Positions 1 through 10,334 of a stretch of DNA of 64,000 nucleotides are shown here, in pieces. How positions within the stretch are numbered: the stretch's first letter is position 1; each line of letters opens with the position of its first letter. The notes beneath the pieces were generated by a model. The model saw only the letters and a program-made list of their open reading frames with translations, did not search any database and was not told the DNA's origin. This DNA comes from Vicinamibacterales bacterium (GTDB lineage Bacteria; Acidobacteriota; Vicinamibacteria; Vicinamibacterales; UBA2999), in the NCBI GenBank assembly GCA_030680175.1, contig JAUXWO010000117.1, forward strand, positions 1 to 64,000. The letters are read 5' to 3'. The position numbers and the translations under genes are program-made.

Positions 1-43
1 CTACTACCCACTACCCACTACCCACGACCCACCACCCAGCCGG
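1..43. repeat. Heptamer tandem array (ACTACCC type)
   Basis: About five imperfect copies of a 7-bp unit (ACTACCC, ACGACCC, ACCACCC) lie just upstream of the first gene. The same unit, in both orientations, forms the spacer between murD and ftsW near 55455-55578. The array may continue left of the window. Confidence 0.75.
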
Positions 44-52
44 ATTCGGCAC

Positions 53-80
53 TATAATCCCCCGCACAACTTCAGGAGGT
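53..80 (+). promoter_or_regulatory. -10 hexamer and Shine-Dalgarno for the first gene
   Basis: A perfect TATAAT lies at 53-58 and a full AGGAGGT at 74-80, seven bases before the ATG at 87. No good -35 is visible, because the -35 zone falls inside the heptamer array. The leader would be about 20 nt. Confidence 0.5.
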
Positions 81-86
81 GTCGTG

Positions 87-1352
87 ATGTGGAGCCGCCG
101 CTCGTTTCTGCGCATGGCCGGGGCCCTTGGGGCCGCGGTCACCGCCCGCCCCGTCGACCTCGCGGCCGTGCAGGCCGCCGGCGCCTCGGTCTCGGGGCTG
201 ACCCCCGACCAGGTCGCCGCCGACGAGTTCTACTGGCGTGAGATCCAGAGTGCGTTCATGCTCGACCGCACGCTCATCAACCTGAATAACGGCAACAGCT
301 GCCCGACGCCCACCGTCGTCCACGAGGCCTACAAGCGGTATCTCGACTCCTCGAACCAGGCGCCTGTGCATCACCGCGGGCTGATCGAGCGGAACATCGA
401 GACGGCGCGCCGGCGCCTGGCCCGGGAATTCGGCTGCGATCCCGAGGAGATGGCCATCACGCGCAACGCCAGCGAGGCGCTGCAGATTGCGCAGAACGGC
501 CTCGACCTCGAGCCGGGAGACGAGGTCGTCACCACCGACCAGGACTACGGCCGGATGCTGACCACCTGGGATCAGCGCGTGCGCCGCGACAAGATCACGG
601 TGTCGTTCGTCGACTTCCCGGTGCCCACGACCGAGGATGACCTGTATGCGCGGATCGAGAAGGCCATCACGCCCCGCACGAAGGTGCTGCACTTCTGCCA
701 CATCACCAATCTGACGGGCCAGCTCTTCCCCGTGCAGCGGCTGTCACGGATGGCGCGCGCGCGCGGCATCACGACGATCGTCGACGGCGCGCACGCCGTG
801 GCGCACTTCCCGTTCGCGCTGCGCGACCTCGAGTGCGACTTCTACGGCACGAGCCTGCACAAGTGGCTGCTCGCGCCGACCGGCACCGGCTTCCTCTACG
901 TGCGTCGCGAGCGGATTGCGGGCTGCTGGCCGCTCCAGGCCGCGCCGCGCACGCGCACCGACGACATCCGCAAGTTCGAGGAGATCGGCACCAGCCCCGC
1001 TGCGACGAAGGCCGCCATCAACGAGGCGCTCGCCTTCCACCAGGCCATCGGCACGGAGCGCAAGGCCGCGCGCCTCCGCTACCTCACCCTGCGGTGGGCG
1101 AACCAGCTGAAGGCGCACCCGCGCATCCGCCTCTACACGGACCTCGACCACGTCTACGGCGTCGCCAACGTCGGGATCGAGGGGATGAAGGCGCCGGAGA
1201 TCTACCAGTTCCTCTGGGACCGCTACCGGATCATCACCGCCGCCATCAACCGCGAAGACTACAGCGGCATCCGAGTGACGCCCAACATCTACACCCCACT
1301 CGAGGAGATAGATACATTTGTGGCGGCCATGCAAGAGTTGGTGGCCAGATAG
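87..1352 (+). CDS. Tat-exported class-V aminotransferase (isopenicillin-N-epimerase-like)
   Basis: A PLP-dependent fold-type-I enzyme of 421 residues. The N-terminus carries a twin-arginine signal (SRRSFLRM, then an alanine-rich hydrophobic stretch), so the protein should be exported folded with its cofactor. The core has the class-V pattern: a substrate loop near NNGNSCPTP, the DGAHAVAHF segment, and SLHKWLLAPTGTGFL with the Schiff-base lysine. The ATG at 87 is preferred over the overlapping GTG at 84 because AGGAGGT sits at ideal spacing. Relatives are annotated as isopenicillin N epimerase or cysteine-desulfurase-like, but the substrate cannot be read from sequence. No biosynthetic partner is adjacent; the next gene is convergent. 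Assignment to the fold is secure, the reaction is not. Confidence 0.85.
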   Translation: MWSRRSFLRMAGALGAAVTARPVDLAAVQAAGASVSGLTPDQVAADEFYWREIQSAFMLDRTLINLNNGNSCPTPTVVHEAYKRYLDSSNQAPVHHRGLIERNIETARRRLAREFGCDPEEMAITRNASEALQIAQNGLDLEPGDEVVTTDQDYGRMLTTWDQRVRRDKITVSFVDFPVPTTEDDLYARIEKAITPRTKVLHFCHITNLTGQLFPVQRLSRMARARGITTIVDGAHAVAHFPFALRDLECDFYGTSLHKWLLAPTGTGFLYVRRERIAGCWPLQAAPRTRTDDIRKFEEIGTSPAATKAAINEALAFHQAIGTERKAARLRYLTLRWANQLKAHPRIRLYTDLDHVYGVANVGIEGMKAPEIYQFLWDRYRIITAAINREDYSGIRVTPNIYTPLEEIDTFVAAMQELVAR

Positions 1353-1436
1353 ATCGGCAGATCCAGCTCAGGAGATAGATCTCAGACCTAACATCGCAGA
1401 TCCAGATCGCCAGATCACCACATCACGAGATCACCA
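1353..1436. repeat. AGATC-rich imperfect tandem array
   Basis: The convergent gap between the first gene and fadE holds seven copies of AGATC; toward the right end they fall into an 8-bp period (AGATCGCC, AGATCACC). No terminator hairpin with a U-tract is evident here. Confidence 0.6.
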
Positions 1437-1439
1437 GAT

Positions 1440-3230
<1,791 letters not shown>

Positions 3231-3249
3231 GATTCCCTTGCTCCCCCGT

Positions 3250-3302
3250 CGTACTGCTGTTCGCTGTCGGCTATCAGCTGTCGGCTCTCGGCTCTCAGCT
3301 TC
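3250..3302 (-). repeat. Heptamer array (YGANNGC type) between fadA and fadE
   Basis: On the minus strand the spacer reads as tandem 7-bp units of the form TGAGAGC, CGAGAGC, CGACAGC and TGATAGC. It belongs to the same family as arrays near 4500, 28715, 34205, 36240 and 47840. Confidence 0.75.
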
Positions 3303-4487
<1,185 letters not shown>

Positions 4488-4497
4488 GGCGGATCCT

Positions 4498-4540
4498 TGT
4501 GGCTCTCAGCTCTCAGCTCTCAGCTATCGGCTCTCAGCGA
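4498..4540 (-). repeat. Heptamer array (YGANNGC type) overlapping a gene end
   Basis: Minus-strand units TGAGAGC, CGATAGC and TGAGAGC repeat with a 7-bp period. The array runs into the 3' end of the adjacent hydrolase gene: its last codons (GAG AGC CGA TAG) are repeat sequence, so the array supplies the stop codon. Confidence 0.8.
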
Positions 4541-5180
4541 GCGCGTCGCGCGGACCCCAGTCCGCGAGCAGGTCCTCGATGGCGTCGCCCACCTCGCTGG
4601 CGCAGCCCTCGAAGAGGTGGCTGGCCGCGTCGATCACCGCCAGTTCCTTCGGCTCCGGGATCTTCGCGTAGAGTTCGCGCACGGCCCGTACGGGGATCAG
4701 TTCATCCTCTTCGCCGTGGATGAGGAACTTCGGTTTCTCGCTGGCCGTCAGCATGTCGAAGTCGTAGCCGTCGACCGGCGGCGCGATCGCCACGAGCAGC
4801 GACACGCGCGGATCCTCCGCGCCCACCGTGGCCGCAATCCAGGCCCCGAACGACGCGCCCGCGGCCCAGAGCGGCAGGGTGGGGAACCGGGCGGCCGCCG
4901 CGTCGAGGGCGGCGCGGAAGTCGTCCTGTTCGCCCGCGCCCGCGTCGAAGGCGCCGGCACTCAAGCCGACGCCCCGGAAGTTGAAGCGGAGCACCGCGCA
5001 TCCGATCCGCGTGAACCCCTTGGCCGCCTGGTACACCATCCTGGTGTGCATCGTGCCGCCGTGCTCCGGGTGCGGGTGCGCGAGCACCACGACCGTGCGC
5101 GGCGCCTCCGCCGGCAGGTCCCAGAGCACCTCGAGCCGTCCCGCTGGTCCGGCAATCTCCCTCACTACGAGTGCGTGCAT
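4524..5180 (-). CDS. Alpha/beta hydrolase (YdeN/dienelactone-hydrolase-like)
   Basis: A 218-residue cytoplasmic alpha/beta hydrolase. HPHPEHGGTMHTRMV near the N-terminus is the oxyanion-loop segment typical of the small PF12146/DLH-like hydrolases; the nucleophile is the serine of GASFGAW; the acid is in HGEEDELIP and the histidine in ASHLFEG. The start is the ATG at 5180, with a purine-rich GTAGGAG about 12 bases upstream. It lies in the fad operon between another hydrolase and fadA, which suggests acyl-thioester or ester hydrolysis linked to lipid breakdown, but the substrate is unknown. The C-terminal codons come from the heptamer array. Confidence 0.82.
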   Translation of the reverse strand: MHALVVREIAGPAGRLEVLWDLPAEAPRTVVVLAHPHPEHGGTMHTRMVYQAAKGFTRIGCAVLRFNFRGVGLSAGAFDAGAGEQDDFRAALDAAAARFPTLPLWAAGASFGAWIAATVGAEDPRVSLLVAIAPPVDGYDFDMLTASEKPKFLIHGEEDELIPVRAVRELYAKIPEPKELAVIDAASHLFEGCASEVGDAIEDLLADWGPRDALAESR

Positions 5181-5194
5181 GCGGAATCCGTCTC

Positions 5195-6058
5195 CTACAA
5201 TCTGGCCGCGCCGTAGCCGGCCCTCACCGAACCCGGCGTGGGCACTCCGCGACCGGCCTGCGGGCTCCCGGCGGAGGCCGTCCGTCCGTGGCAGCCCGCG
5301 ACGAAGGGCGCCAGCGTCTCCGCGAAGGCGTCCGGTTGCGTCACGAGCCCGATGTGGCCGGTCCCCTTCAGGATCCCGGCGCGCGCGTGCGGCAGCAGCC
5401 GCAGGAACTCGCGCGTGAGGCGTGGCGCCACCACCTGGTCGAGCTGGTCCTCGCCGGTGAGGACCAGCGCCGGCGCCGTGACCGCGCCCAGATCGGCGAA
5501 GCGATGCGCCACCGCCCAGCGTCCGCGGCGCGCCATGCGCGCGGGCGAGGTCAGCGCCGTCAGCACGCTCCACGCATGCGTCACCGTGAAGCGCGCCACG
5601 CCCCCGACGGAGGGCAGGGCGCTCACGACCTCCGGCAGCAGGCGCGCGGGCGAGGTCAGAATGAACGCCGGACTCCCGAGCATCGGCCACTGCATGTAGA
5701 AGCGCTCGCGGCGGTTCGGCACCCACGTCGGCGGCAGCGCGGAGGCGAAGACGAGCCCCGCGACGCGCTCCGGGTGGCGCGCCGCGAACTCCGAGACGAT
5801 GAGCCCGCCGAACGAGACCCCGATGATCACGGCGCGGTCGAGCCCCGCGCGGTCGAGCACCGACTCGAGCTGCAGGACGAAGTTCTCGAACCCGAGATCC
5901 GGCGCGCACGGGTCGTCGCTCGAGGGCTCGTCGCACAGCGAGTACGACACGACGCGGCCGCGCCGCGCCAGCGCGTCCACCGTCGGCCGCATCCACTCCC
6001 ACCGGCCCTGAATGCCGGGCACCAGCACCACGGCCGGCCCCGTCCCTCTATCAATCAC
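5195..6058 (-). CDS. Alpha/beta hydrolase, fad operon
   Basis: A 287-residue alpha/beta hydrolase with GTG start. Visible are VLVPGIQGRWEW (oxyanion loop), the nucleophile elbow GVSFGG, the acid in LTGEDQLD and the histidine in GTGHIG. After the histidine about 45 low-complexity residues (GRTASAGSPQAG and on) look like read-through into former spacer. It follows fadN by 21 bp, a spacer of short ACCGTCC-like repeats. Operon membership suggests a lipase, esterase or acyl-CoA thioesterase feeding or relieving beta-oxidation; this is inference. It is not closely similar to its downstream hydrolase neighbour, so the pair is not a recent tandem duplication. Confidence 0.82.
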   Translation of the reverse strand: MIDRGTGPAVVLVPGIQGRWEWMRPTVDALARRGRVVSYSLCDEPSSDDPCAPDLGFENFVLQLESVLDRAGLDRAVIIGVSFGGLIVSEFAARHPERVAGLVFASALPPTWVPNRRERFYMQWPMLGSPAFILTSPARLLPEVVSALPSVGGVARFTVTHAWSVLTALTSPARMARRGRWAVAHRFADLGAVTAPALVLTGEDQLDQVVAPRLTREFLRLLPHARAGILKGTGHIGLVTQPDAFAETLAPFVAGCHGRTASAGSPQAGRGVPTPGSVRAGYGAARL

Positions 6059-6079
6059 TACCGTTCACCGTCCACCGTC

Positions 6080-8389
6080 CTAGTTCCGAAGCGGCTTTCC
6101 TGTCTTCAACGTGTGCTGGATGCGCGCCAGCGTCTTCGGCTCCCCGAGCAGGCTCAGGAACGCCTCGCGTTCGAGATCGAGCAGGTACTGTTCGGTCACC
6201 GTCGTGGCATGCGGGACGTCGCCTCCGGCGAAGATGTGCGCGAGCTTGCGGCCGATGAGCGCGTCGTGGTCCGTGGCGCGGCCCGCGCGCCACGCCAGGT
6301 GCACGCCGAGCGCGAGCGCGGCGCCGGCCGACTCGCCCGCCACCGGCACCGCCAGCCGCGGCGCGGGGCGGTGGTAGCCCTCGCGCACCCGCTCGAGCAC
6401 CTTGGCCTTCGCGTCGGCGATGAGCCGGTCGCGGTTCATCGTGAACTGGTCGGTGGACGCCAGGTAGCCGAGCCGGACCGCATCGGGGCCGCTCGCCGAC
6501 ACCTTCGCGAGCGCCACGGTCTCGAAGGCCTTCTGCAGATACGGCAGCGGGTCGCTCTGCGGCGTGGGCAACTGCGCCATCGCGCGCACCAGCATCTCCT
6601 TGGTGCCGCCCCCGGCCGGGATCAGGCCGACGCCGACCTCCACCAGGCCCATGTAGGTCTCGCCGGCGGCCTGCACCCGGTCGCCGTGCAGCGAGATCTC
6701 GGTGCCGCCGCCAAGCGCCATGCCCGCGGGGGCGACGACCACCGGGACCGCGCTGTAGCGGAGCGCCATCGTCGCCTGCTGGAACGCGCGCGTCATCAGG
6801 TCGAGCTCGTCCCAGTTCTGCTCCTGGGCTTCGAGCAGGACGAGCATCAGGTTGGCGCCCGCGGAGAAGTGCGGCGCATCGTTGCCCACGACGAGGCCGA
6901 CGCCCCGCGCCGCGGCCTCCGCCACCCCGATGTGCAGCATCTGGAGCGTGTCGCCCCCGATGATGTTCATCTTCGTGTGGAACTCCACGCAGAAGACGCC
7001 GTCGCCCAGGTCCACGAGGCTGGCGCCCGCGTTCTTCTTCACCACGCGCTCGCGCTCCCGCGCGGCGCGCAGGATCTGCAGGTCCCCGGCGGCGGCCGGG
7101 ACGAGCCCGTCGCGGAAGCGGTTGCGGCCCCCGTCGAGCACCTGCTGCATCAGCGGCGGGACGCCGCCGCGCATGGCGTGGCCGCCGGTGGCCTCGGCCG
7201 CGGCGATCACCTCCTGCACGCCAAGCGCGTCGATGATCTCGAACGGGCCCAGGTCCCATCCGAATCCCCACCGCATCACGCGATCGACGTCGTCAATCGA
7301 GTACGCGATGGCGGGCGTGACCCGCGCGGTGTAGACGAGCGTCGGCGCGAGCGTCTCGCGGAGGAAGGCGCCGACCTTGTCCTTCCCGCGGAAGAGCACC
7401 CGGAGCCGTTCCGAGAGGTCCTCGATGCTCTTGCCGGCCTCGATCGAGGGAAAGCTCGCCTTCGTGCGCGGGCCGTACTCGAGCGTGCCCGGCTCCACGA
7501 CGAGGATCTCGGTGTCGCCCTGCGCGGTCTTGCGCCGCGAGAAGAAGCCGCGGCCGGCCTTCTCGCCGATCGCCCCCGTCTCGATCATCGTCGCGAGGAA
7601 CGCGGGCATGCGGAACGCCGCGCGGTCGGCCTCGTCCTCGAGCCGCTCCTGCAGGTTGCGCATCACGTGGCCCAGCACGTCCAGCCCCGCGATGTCCATC
7701 GTGCGGAACGTGGCCGATCCGGGCCGGCCGATCGCCTTGCCGGTGATGGCGTCGATCTCGTCGATCGAGTACTGCCCGGACTCGAGCGCGTCGAGCATCC
7801 GGGCGACGCCGTAGAGCGCGATGTGGTTGCCGATGAAATTCGGCGTGTCCTTCGCCACAACCACGCCCTTGCCGAGCACGATGTCGGCGAACCGCGAGAC
7901 GCGGGCGACGACGGCCGGGTCGGTCTCCGGGGTCGGGATGATCTCGAGCAGCCGCAGGTAGCGCGGCGGGTTGAAGAAGTGCGTGCCGAGCCAGTGGCGG
8001 CGGAAGTCGTCCGATCGCCCTTCGGCGATCGCCCCGATTGGAATGCCCGACGTGTTGGAGCTGACGATGGTGCCGGGGGCGCGGAGGGCGTCGACCCTGG
8101 CCAGGAGCGCCTGCTTGATGTCGAGGCGCTCGACGATGGCCTCGATGATCCAGTCGGTGCGGCTGATCTGATCGAGGTGCGTGTCGAAGCCGCCGGTGCG
8201 GATGAGCGTCCACGCCTCGGGCGTGAACTGCGGATCGGGTTTCAGCCGGCGGGCCTTGTCGAGCCCCTCGCGCGCCGTGTCCGCGGTCAGGTCCAGCAGG
8301 AGGACGGGCAGGCCCGCGTTGGCGCAGTGCAGCGCGATCTGCGCGCCCATGACGCCTGCGCCCAGGACGGTAACGGCATTGATGCTCAT
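6080..8389 (-). CDS. fadN: 3-hydroxyacyl-CoA dehydrogenase / enoyl-CoA hydratase, FadN type
   Basis: A 769-residue bifunctional enzyme for beta-oxidation steps two and three. The N-terminus is a Rossmann fold (VTVLGAGVMGAQIALH) followed by the 3HCDH C-terminal repeats (GTHFFNPPRYLRLLEIIP, NFIGNHI); the C-terminal half holds an enoyl-CoA hydratase/crotonase domain (GNDAPHFSAGANL, ALGGGTEI). This order, dehydrogenase first, is that of Bacillus FadN and the reverse of E. coli FadB. Its ATG overlaps the fadR stop (ATGA), so it is translationally coupled to the regulator. The crotonase glutamates expected for hydration were not mapped individually. Confidence 0.92.
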   Translation of the reverse strand: MSINAVTVLGAGVMGAQIALHCANAGLPVLLLDLTADTAREGLDKARRLKPDPQFTPEAWTLIRTGGFDTHLDQISRTDWIIEAIVERLDIKQALLARVDALRAPGTIVSSNTSGIPIGAIAEGRSDDFRRHWLGTHFFNPPRYLRLLEIIPTPETDPAVVARVSRFADIVLGKGVVVAKDTPNFIGNHIALYGVARMLDALESGQYSIDEIDAITGKAIGRPGSATFRTMDIAGLDVLGHVMRNLQERLEDEADRAAFRMPAFLATMIETGAIGEKAGRGFFSRRKTAQGDTEILVVEPGTLEYGPRTKASFPSIEAGKSIEDLSERLRVLFRGKDKVGAFLRETLAPTLVYTARVTPAIAYSIDDVDRVMRWGFGWDLGPFEIIDALGVQEVIAAAEATGGHAMRGGVPPLMQQVLDGGRNRFRDGLVPAAAGDLQILRAARERERVVKKNAGASLVDLGDGVFCVEFHTKMNIIGGDTLQMLHIGVAEAAARGVGLVVGNDAPHFSAGANLMLVLLEAQEQNWDELDLMTRAFQQATMALRYSAVPVVVAPAGMALGGGTEISLHGDRVQAAGETYMGLVEVGVGLIPAGGGTKEMLVRAMAQLPTPQSDPLPYLQKAFETVALAKVSASGPDAVRLGYLASTDQFTMNRDRLIADAKAKVLERVREGYHRPAPRLAVPVAGESAGAALALGVHLAWRAGRATDHDALIGRKLAHIFAGGDVPHATTVTEQYLLDLEREAFLSLLGEPKTLARIQHTLKTGKPLRN

Positions 8390-9039
8390 CGCGGGCGCTC
8401 CACGCCGTGCAGGAACAGGTCCACAATCGCGTCGCCCTCGGTGGCGAGCGCGTAGCGGCGTTTGCTCAGGATCCAGTTGGTCGCCATCTCGTCGAGCGCG
8501 CCGTAGAAGATCTTGGCCGCGGTCGTCGCGCTCACGTCCTTGCGGAAGACGCCGGCCGCCTGGCCGGCCGCGATGGTCTCGCGGATGCGGTGCAGGTAGT
8601 CGCGGAGGTAGGTGGACGAGAAGCGCTCCATGAACTTCGTCGTCTGGCGCAATTCGACCTGGAAGACGATGGCGAGGTCGCGGTCGCGGCCGAGGCGCTC
8701 GAGGTGGAGGCGGGCGATGGCGCGGAGGCGCGCGGCCGGGTCGGTGAGGCCCTCGAGCGCCTCGCGGCCTTCGGTGAGCGCGGCGGTCATGGTCTGCTCG
8801 AAGATCGAGACGAGCAGGTCGTCCTTGCTGCGGAAGTAGAGGTAGACGGTGCCGGCGGCGACGCCGGCGACGCGGGCGATGTCGGCGACCTGCGCCTGGA
8901 AGAAGCCGCGCTGGGCGAAGACGGTGATGGCGGCGCGCAGGATGGCCTCGCGCTTGTCGGCGGGGGCGGCGGCGCGGGCGGCGAGGGGCCGCGCGGCGCG
9001 TCCGGCGGCGGTCACGGAGCGTGCGGCGGGGGTCGGCAT
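8386..9039 (-). CDS. fadR: TetR-family fatty-acid degradation regulator, FadR (Bacillus type)
   Basis: A TetR-family repressor; the N-terminal helix-turn-helix covers DKREAILRAAITVFAQRG through VAAGTVYLYFRSKDDLL. The rest strongly recalls Bacillus FadR (YsiA) in phrases such as GTVYLYF, LAIVFQVELRQ and YGALDEMATNWIL. I chose the ATG at 9039 (217 aa); earlier starts at 9063 or 9183 would translate through the operator. With this start the operator begins one base upstream and no Shine-Dalgarno is present, so the message may be leaderless. In the family, long-chain acyl-CoA releases the repressor. As first gene of its own target operon it should be autoregulated. Confidence 0.9.
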   Translation of the reverse strand: MPTPAARSVTAAGRAARPLAARAAAPADKREAILRAAITVFAQRGFFQAQVADIARVAGVAAGTVYLYFRSKDDLLVSIFEQTMTAALTEGREALEGLTDPAARLRAIARLHLERLGRDRDLAIVFQVELRQTTKFMERFSSTYLRDYLHRIRETIAAGQAAGVFRKDVSATTAAKIFYGALDEMATNWILSKRRYALATEGDAIVDLFLHGVERPR

Positions 9040-9040
9040 G

Positions 9041-9080
9041 GCAATGAATGAATGTTCATTCATTGCCGGCGGGCTGTCAA
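9041..9080 (-). promoter_or_regulatory. fadR operon promoter with FadR operator
   Basis: A perfect 12-bp inverted repeat (arms GCAATGAATGAA and TTCATTCATTGC, 2-bp centre) occupies 9041-9066. Its core matches the Bacillus FadR consensus TGAATGAMTANTCATTCA at all but one position. On the minus strand a perfect -35 TTGACA lies at 9080-9075, and the operator covers where the -10 and start site should fall (GAACAT after a 17-bp spacer). A bound repressor would block RNA polymerase. The opposite strand has TAGAAT at 9113-9118 for the divergent exporter gene. Confidence 0.85.
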
Positions 9081-9130
9081 GAGCGCAATGCGGAGCCCCT
9101 CGGGCTTCGCGGTAGAATCTCCCGCCAGTG

Positions 9131-9760
9131 ATGCCCGCCCCCGAGACCCTCGCGCTCTTCCTCGCCGCGGGCCTGGCGCTCAACCTGACGCCGGGCCCCG
9201 ACCTCCTCTACGTCGCCACCCGCAGCGCCAGCGAAGGGCGCGCCGCGGGCGTCGTCTCGGCGCTCGGCATCGCGGCCGGCTGCCTGTTCCACATCGCCGC
9301 GCTGGCGCTCGGCCTGGCCGCGCTGATGGCGCGCGTGCCTGCCGCCTACCAGGCGGTGCAGATCGCCGGCGCCGCGTACCTCGTCTACCTCGGTGTGCGC
9401 GCGGTCCTCCGGCCCCAGCCCCTTGCCACCGACGCCGTGCTGGCGCCCGCGGCGCTGGCCACCATCTTCCGGCAGGGCCTCGTCATCAACGTCCTGAACC
9501 CGAAGGTCGCGCTCTTCTTCCTCGCGTTCCTGCCGCAGTTCGTGGACCCCGCGCGCGGCCCGGCCGCGGCCCAGGTCGTCGTCCTCGGGCTGCTCTTCAA
9601 CACGACCGGCACGCTGGTGAACCTCGGGGTCGCGCTTCTGGCGAGCCAGGCCACGGCGTGGCTGCGCGCGCGGCACCGGGCGTCCGTGCAATTGCAGCGG
9701 TTCACGGGGCTCGTCTTCGTCGCGCTCGGCGCGCGCCTGGCGCTTACCGTGCGGCGTTGA
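9131..9760 (+). CDS. LysE/RhtB-family amino-acid exporter
   Basis: An inner-membrane exporter of about 209 residues with the family's six hydrophobic segments. LNLTPGPDLLYVATRSASEG near residue 20 is the conserved first-helix signature, and NVLNPKVALFFLAFLPQF near residue 130 is the second hallmark. Members export lysine, homoserine, threonine or leucine-like amino acids. It is divergent from fadR and convergent with leuD, overlapping leuD's 3' end by 17 bp. A TAGAAT element 13 bases upstream leaves almost no leader. GTG at 9128 is an alternative start. Linkage to leu genes suggests leucine export, but nothing in the sequence fixes the substrate. Confidence 0.88.
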   Translation: MPAPETLALFLAAGLALNLTPGPDLLYVATRSASEGRAAGVVSALGIAAGCLFHIAALALGLAALMARVPAAYQAVQIAGAAYLVYLGVRAVLRPQPLATDAVLAPAALATIFRQGLVINVLNPKVALFFLAFLPQFVDPARGPAAAQVVVLGLLFNTTGTLVNLGVALLASQATAWLRARHRASVQLQRFTGLVFVALGARLALTVRR

Positions 9761-10334
9761 TCTCGTAGCGCGCGATCGCGTCTTCGTGCTCGAGGATCAG
9801 GTCAATGGTGTCGAGCCCCCGCATCAGCCGGTCCCGGGCGGAGGGCTCGATGACGATCGGCGCGCGCAGGCCCTGCGCGTCGCGCGCTTCCGACTCGCGC
9901 AGGTCGACCTCCAGCGCGTAGCCGTGGTCGCCGCCCGCACGCCGCGCCACTTCGTCCACGAGCGCCGCCGGCCACGCGACCGTCAGCAGGCCGTTGGTCA
10001 GGGCGTTGGCCGCGAAGATGTCGGCGAACGACGGGGCAATGACGACGCGAAAGCCCGCGTCCGCCAGGGCCCACACCGCGTGCTCACGCGAGGATCCACA
10101 GCCGAAGTTCTCGCCCGTCACGAGGATCGTGGCGCCCGCGTAGCGCGGCTCGTTCAGCACGAACCCCGGGACCGGGGCGCCGCGGGCGTCGTGGCGCCAG
10201 TCGTGGAAGAGGCCGCGCCCGAATCCCGACCGCGAGGTCGCCGTCAGGAACTGCTTCGGGATGATCTGATCGGTGTCGATGTCGCGGCGCATCAGGGGCG
10301 CGACCGTCCCGCGATGGATGGTGAACGGCGTCAT
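9744..10334 (-). CDS. leuD: 3-isopropylmalate dehydratase small subunit
   Basis: Partner of LeuC in isomerising 2-isopropylmalate to 3-isopropylmalate. The 196-residue protein shows the swivel-domain signatures [15 protein letters not shown] near the N-terminus and [17 protein letters not shown] in the middle. The ATG at 10334 overlaps the leuC stop codon (ATGA), giving translational coupling. It is the last gene of leuABCD and its end overlaps the convergent exporter gene by 17 bp. Upstream in-frame extension exists but belongs to the leuC reading region and lacks family similarity. Confidence 0.95.
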   Translation of the reverse strand: MTPFTIHRGTVAPLMRRDIDTDQIIPKQFLTATSRSGFGRGLFHDWRHDARGAPVPGFVLNEPRYAGATILVTGENFGCGSSREHAVWALADAGFRVVIAPSFADIFAANALTNGLLTVAWPAALVDEVARRAGGDHGYALEVDLRESEARDAQGLRAPIVIEPSARDRLMRGLDTIDLILEHEDAIARYEINAAR

